Both the position numbers and the translations under genes were made by a program. From Bacteroidales bacterium (GTDB lineage Bacteria > Bacteroidota > Bacteroidia > Bacteroidales > UBA932): a stretch of DNA of 53,339 nt. Below are positions 52,461 through 53,339 of the stretch, one piece after another. The stretch spans positions 1-53,339 of the forward strand of contig JAFXUS010000075.1 of the NCBI GenBank assembly GCA_017535125.1. Direction: 5' to 3'. Within the stretch, counting starts at the first letter, position 1. Every line of letters starts with the position of its first letter. The notes under the pieces were generated by a model that was not told where the DNA came from, made no database searches, and saw only the letters and a list, made by a program, of their open reading frames with translations.

Positions 52461-53339
52461 CTACTCCTTCTTCAATTCAACCGCCGGATTCGTCTTCGCG
52501 GCCTTGAGCACCTGCCAGATAACGGAGGCAAAGGCAATGACTCCGGAAAGGAACACGGCTACCACAAAGATCCACCAATAGCCTTCCAGGCGGTAAATAA
52601 AGTCCTTCAGGTATTCCTGGGCCGCATAAACGGCTATCGGAATGCCGATGACGCAGGCGATGCCAACGAGCACCATATAGTCCCGGATGGTTCTCCGGGC
52701 TTCAGAATCTACCGTGCCGCCGAAGACCTTCCGGACGGCGATGTCGCGGGATTTCTCATCGGCATAATACGTGCTCATGGCCACCAGGCCCAACAGGGCG
52801 ATGAGAATGGACAGGAGCATAAATATCTCCACCAGCCTCATATTATTGCGGGCAGGCTTCCAGGACTCTGCGATATTCTCGTCAATCCAGAAGGCTAAGC
52901 TCCCGTAATTCTGCTTGCCCTCGATGAAGTTATCGTAAGTATCCATGATCTGCGCTTTCGCCTCTTTCCTGTCCGGTGTGGTTTCTATGACCCAACCGGC
53001 GAAAGGAATGTCCTCGGAACGCATCAGCGAAACGATGGCATAGTCTTCTTCTCCGATATTGGCGTTGTTGGTCGGGAAAGATTTGAAAACTCCGGCAACC
53101 TGTTCGCATCCCTTCGTCCGTCTGTTCAGCGTGCCACTGATGTCGTGATAGTCCGTATCGAAACCGGTAGCGGCAAAACTCTTGTCCGAGAACCATACAC
53201 TGTTGAATTGTGGCGCATGGAAGTCCTCCAGAATCTCAAATCTGAACATCGAAAAAGCAGTACTGTCCAGCCTGATCAATTTGTAGAGGATATCCTGACC
53301 ATCCCGGGTGGTGCTGTACTGGCCCATATTGATACTGCC
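52461..53339 (-). CDS. ABC transporter permease, FtsX/MacB type (C-terminal part, runs off the window)
   Basis: The frame is open to the right edge, so the gene begins outside the window; the 292 residues seen are its C-terminal part. A periplasmic MacB-like region (about the first 155 residues) is followed by three membrane segments (IFMLLSILIALLGLVAMS; VLVGIACVIGIPIAV; IFVVAVFLSGVIAFASVIW) and the FtsX motif SRDIAVRKVFGG. Bacteroidetes carry many such permeases, often next to two-component or anti-sigma systems. The cargo is unknown. Confidence 0.88.
   Translation of the reverse strand, partial: GSINMGQYSTTRDGQDILYKLIRLDSTAFSMFRFEILEDFHAPQFNSVWFSDKSFAATGFDTDYHDISGTLNRRTKGCEQVAGVFKSFPTNNANIGEEDYAIVSLMRSEDIPFAGWVIETTPDRKEAKAQIMDTYDNFIEGKQNYGSLAFWIDENIAESWKPARNNMRLVEIFMLLSILIALLGLVAMSTYYADEKSRDIAVRKVFGGTVDSEARRTIRDYMVLVGIACVIGIPIAVYAAQEYLKDFIYRLEGYWWIFVVAVFLSGVIAFASVIWQVLKAAKTNPAVELKKE

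Noticed and set aside
1..53339. Search for tRNA, rRNA, CRISPR arrays, riboswitches, integrases and complete insertion sequences.
   Set aside because: Intergenic space is small and, by eye, holds no cloverleaf-like segment, no regularly spaced repeats and no transposase or integrase frame.

Overview
This 53.3 kb window looks like a chromosome segment from a high-GC member of the Bacteroidetes, probably order Bacteroidales. The evidence is a type III glutamine synthetase, promoters of the phylum-specific form (TTG or TTTG, 19-21 nt, TAnnTTTG) in front of several genes, little use of Shine-Dalgarno sequences, a DUF1460 amidase-like protein and a single-chain ThrE exporter. No rRNA, tRNA, CRISPR array, prophage or complete insertion sequence is visible. 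The genus cannot be named from the sequence alone.

Layout. (1) 26-2458, minus: glutamine synthetase III (glnN) behind a leader that encodes a 25-residue Asn/Gln-rich peptide and a 14-bp hairpin, together a candidate transcription attenuator. (2) 2520-3276: a VapBC-type toxin-antitoxin pair with operator-like repeats in its promoter. (3) 3298-7085, plus: NAD synthetase, an amino-acid:sodium symporter and a hotdog thioesterase. (4) 7082-23987, minus: a 14-gene run ilvD-ilvB-ilvN-ilvC-leuA-leuC-leuD-cimA-leuB-ilvE-aminotransferase-metX-lysC-lysA, with gaps of 24 nt or less. (5) 24081-31149, plus, divergent from it: thrA-thrB-thrC-asd-purU-nudix. (6) 31208-37200, minus: pgeF, a DUF1460 protein, a receiver/PEP-pyruvate-binding fusion and gdhA. 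(7) 37243-43672, plus: hsp20 with its own terminator, then a tightly packed cluster of metallo-beta-lactamase-fold lipoprotein, MTA/SAH nucleosidase, ThrE exporter, HAD phosphatase, a protein kinase fused to an AAA+ ATPase, and clpP. (8) 43654-50863, plus: a his operon (hisG-D-C-B-H-A-F-IE) behind a His-codon leader peptide and a strong terminator, interrupted between hisF and hisIE by a 163-bp multi-hairpin element. (9) 50860-53339, minus: acyltransferase 3, an AbrB-type protein, the tail of a dead ABC permease and the C-terminal part of an intact one.

How it fits together. Nearly the whole aspartate family (Thr, part of Met, Lys), the branched-chain amino acids, His and both ammonia-assimilation enzymes (GSIII and glutamate dehydrogenase) lie in one neighbourhood. 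Asd in the thr cluster feeds the ThrA, MetX and LysA branches. LeuCD and LeuB can serve both the leucine route and the citramalate route to isoleucine. Two of the biosynthetic units have leader peptides whose repeated codons match the product or its close relatives (Asn/Gln before glnN, His before hisG), which suggests that ribosome-mediated attenuation is used in this lineage.

Most interesting items: the Asn/Gln leader-peptide attenuator of glnN; the kinase-AAA+ fusion encoded immediately before clpP, with a conserved-looking pore loop and an IGF tripeptide near its C-terminus; the receiver-PEP/pyruvate-binding fusion next to gdhA; and two kinds of structured repeat, one of which supplies the stop codons of two genes.
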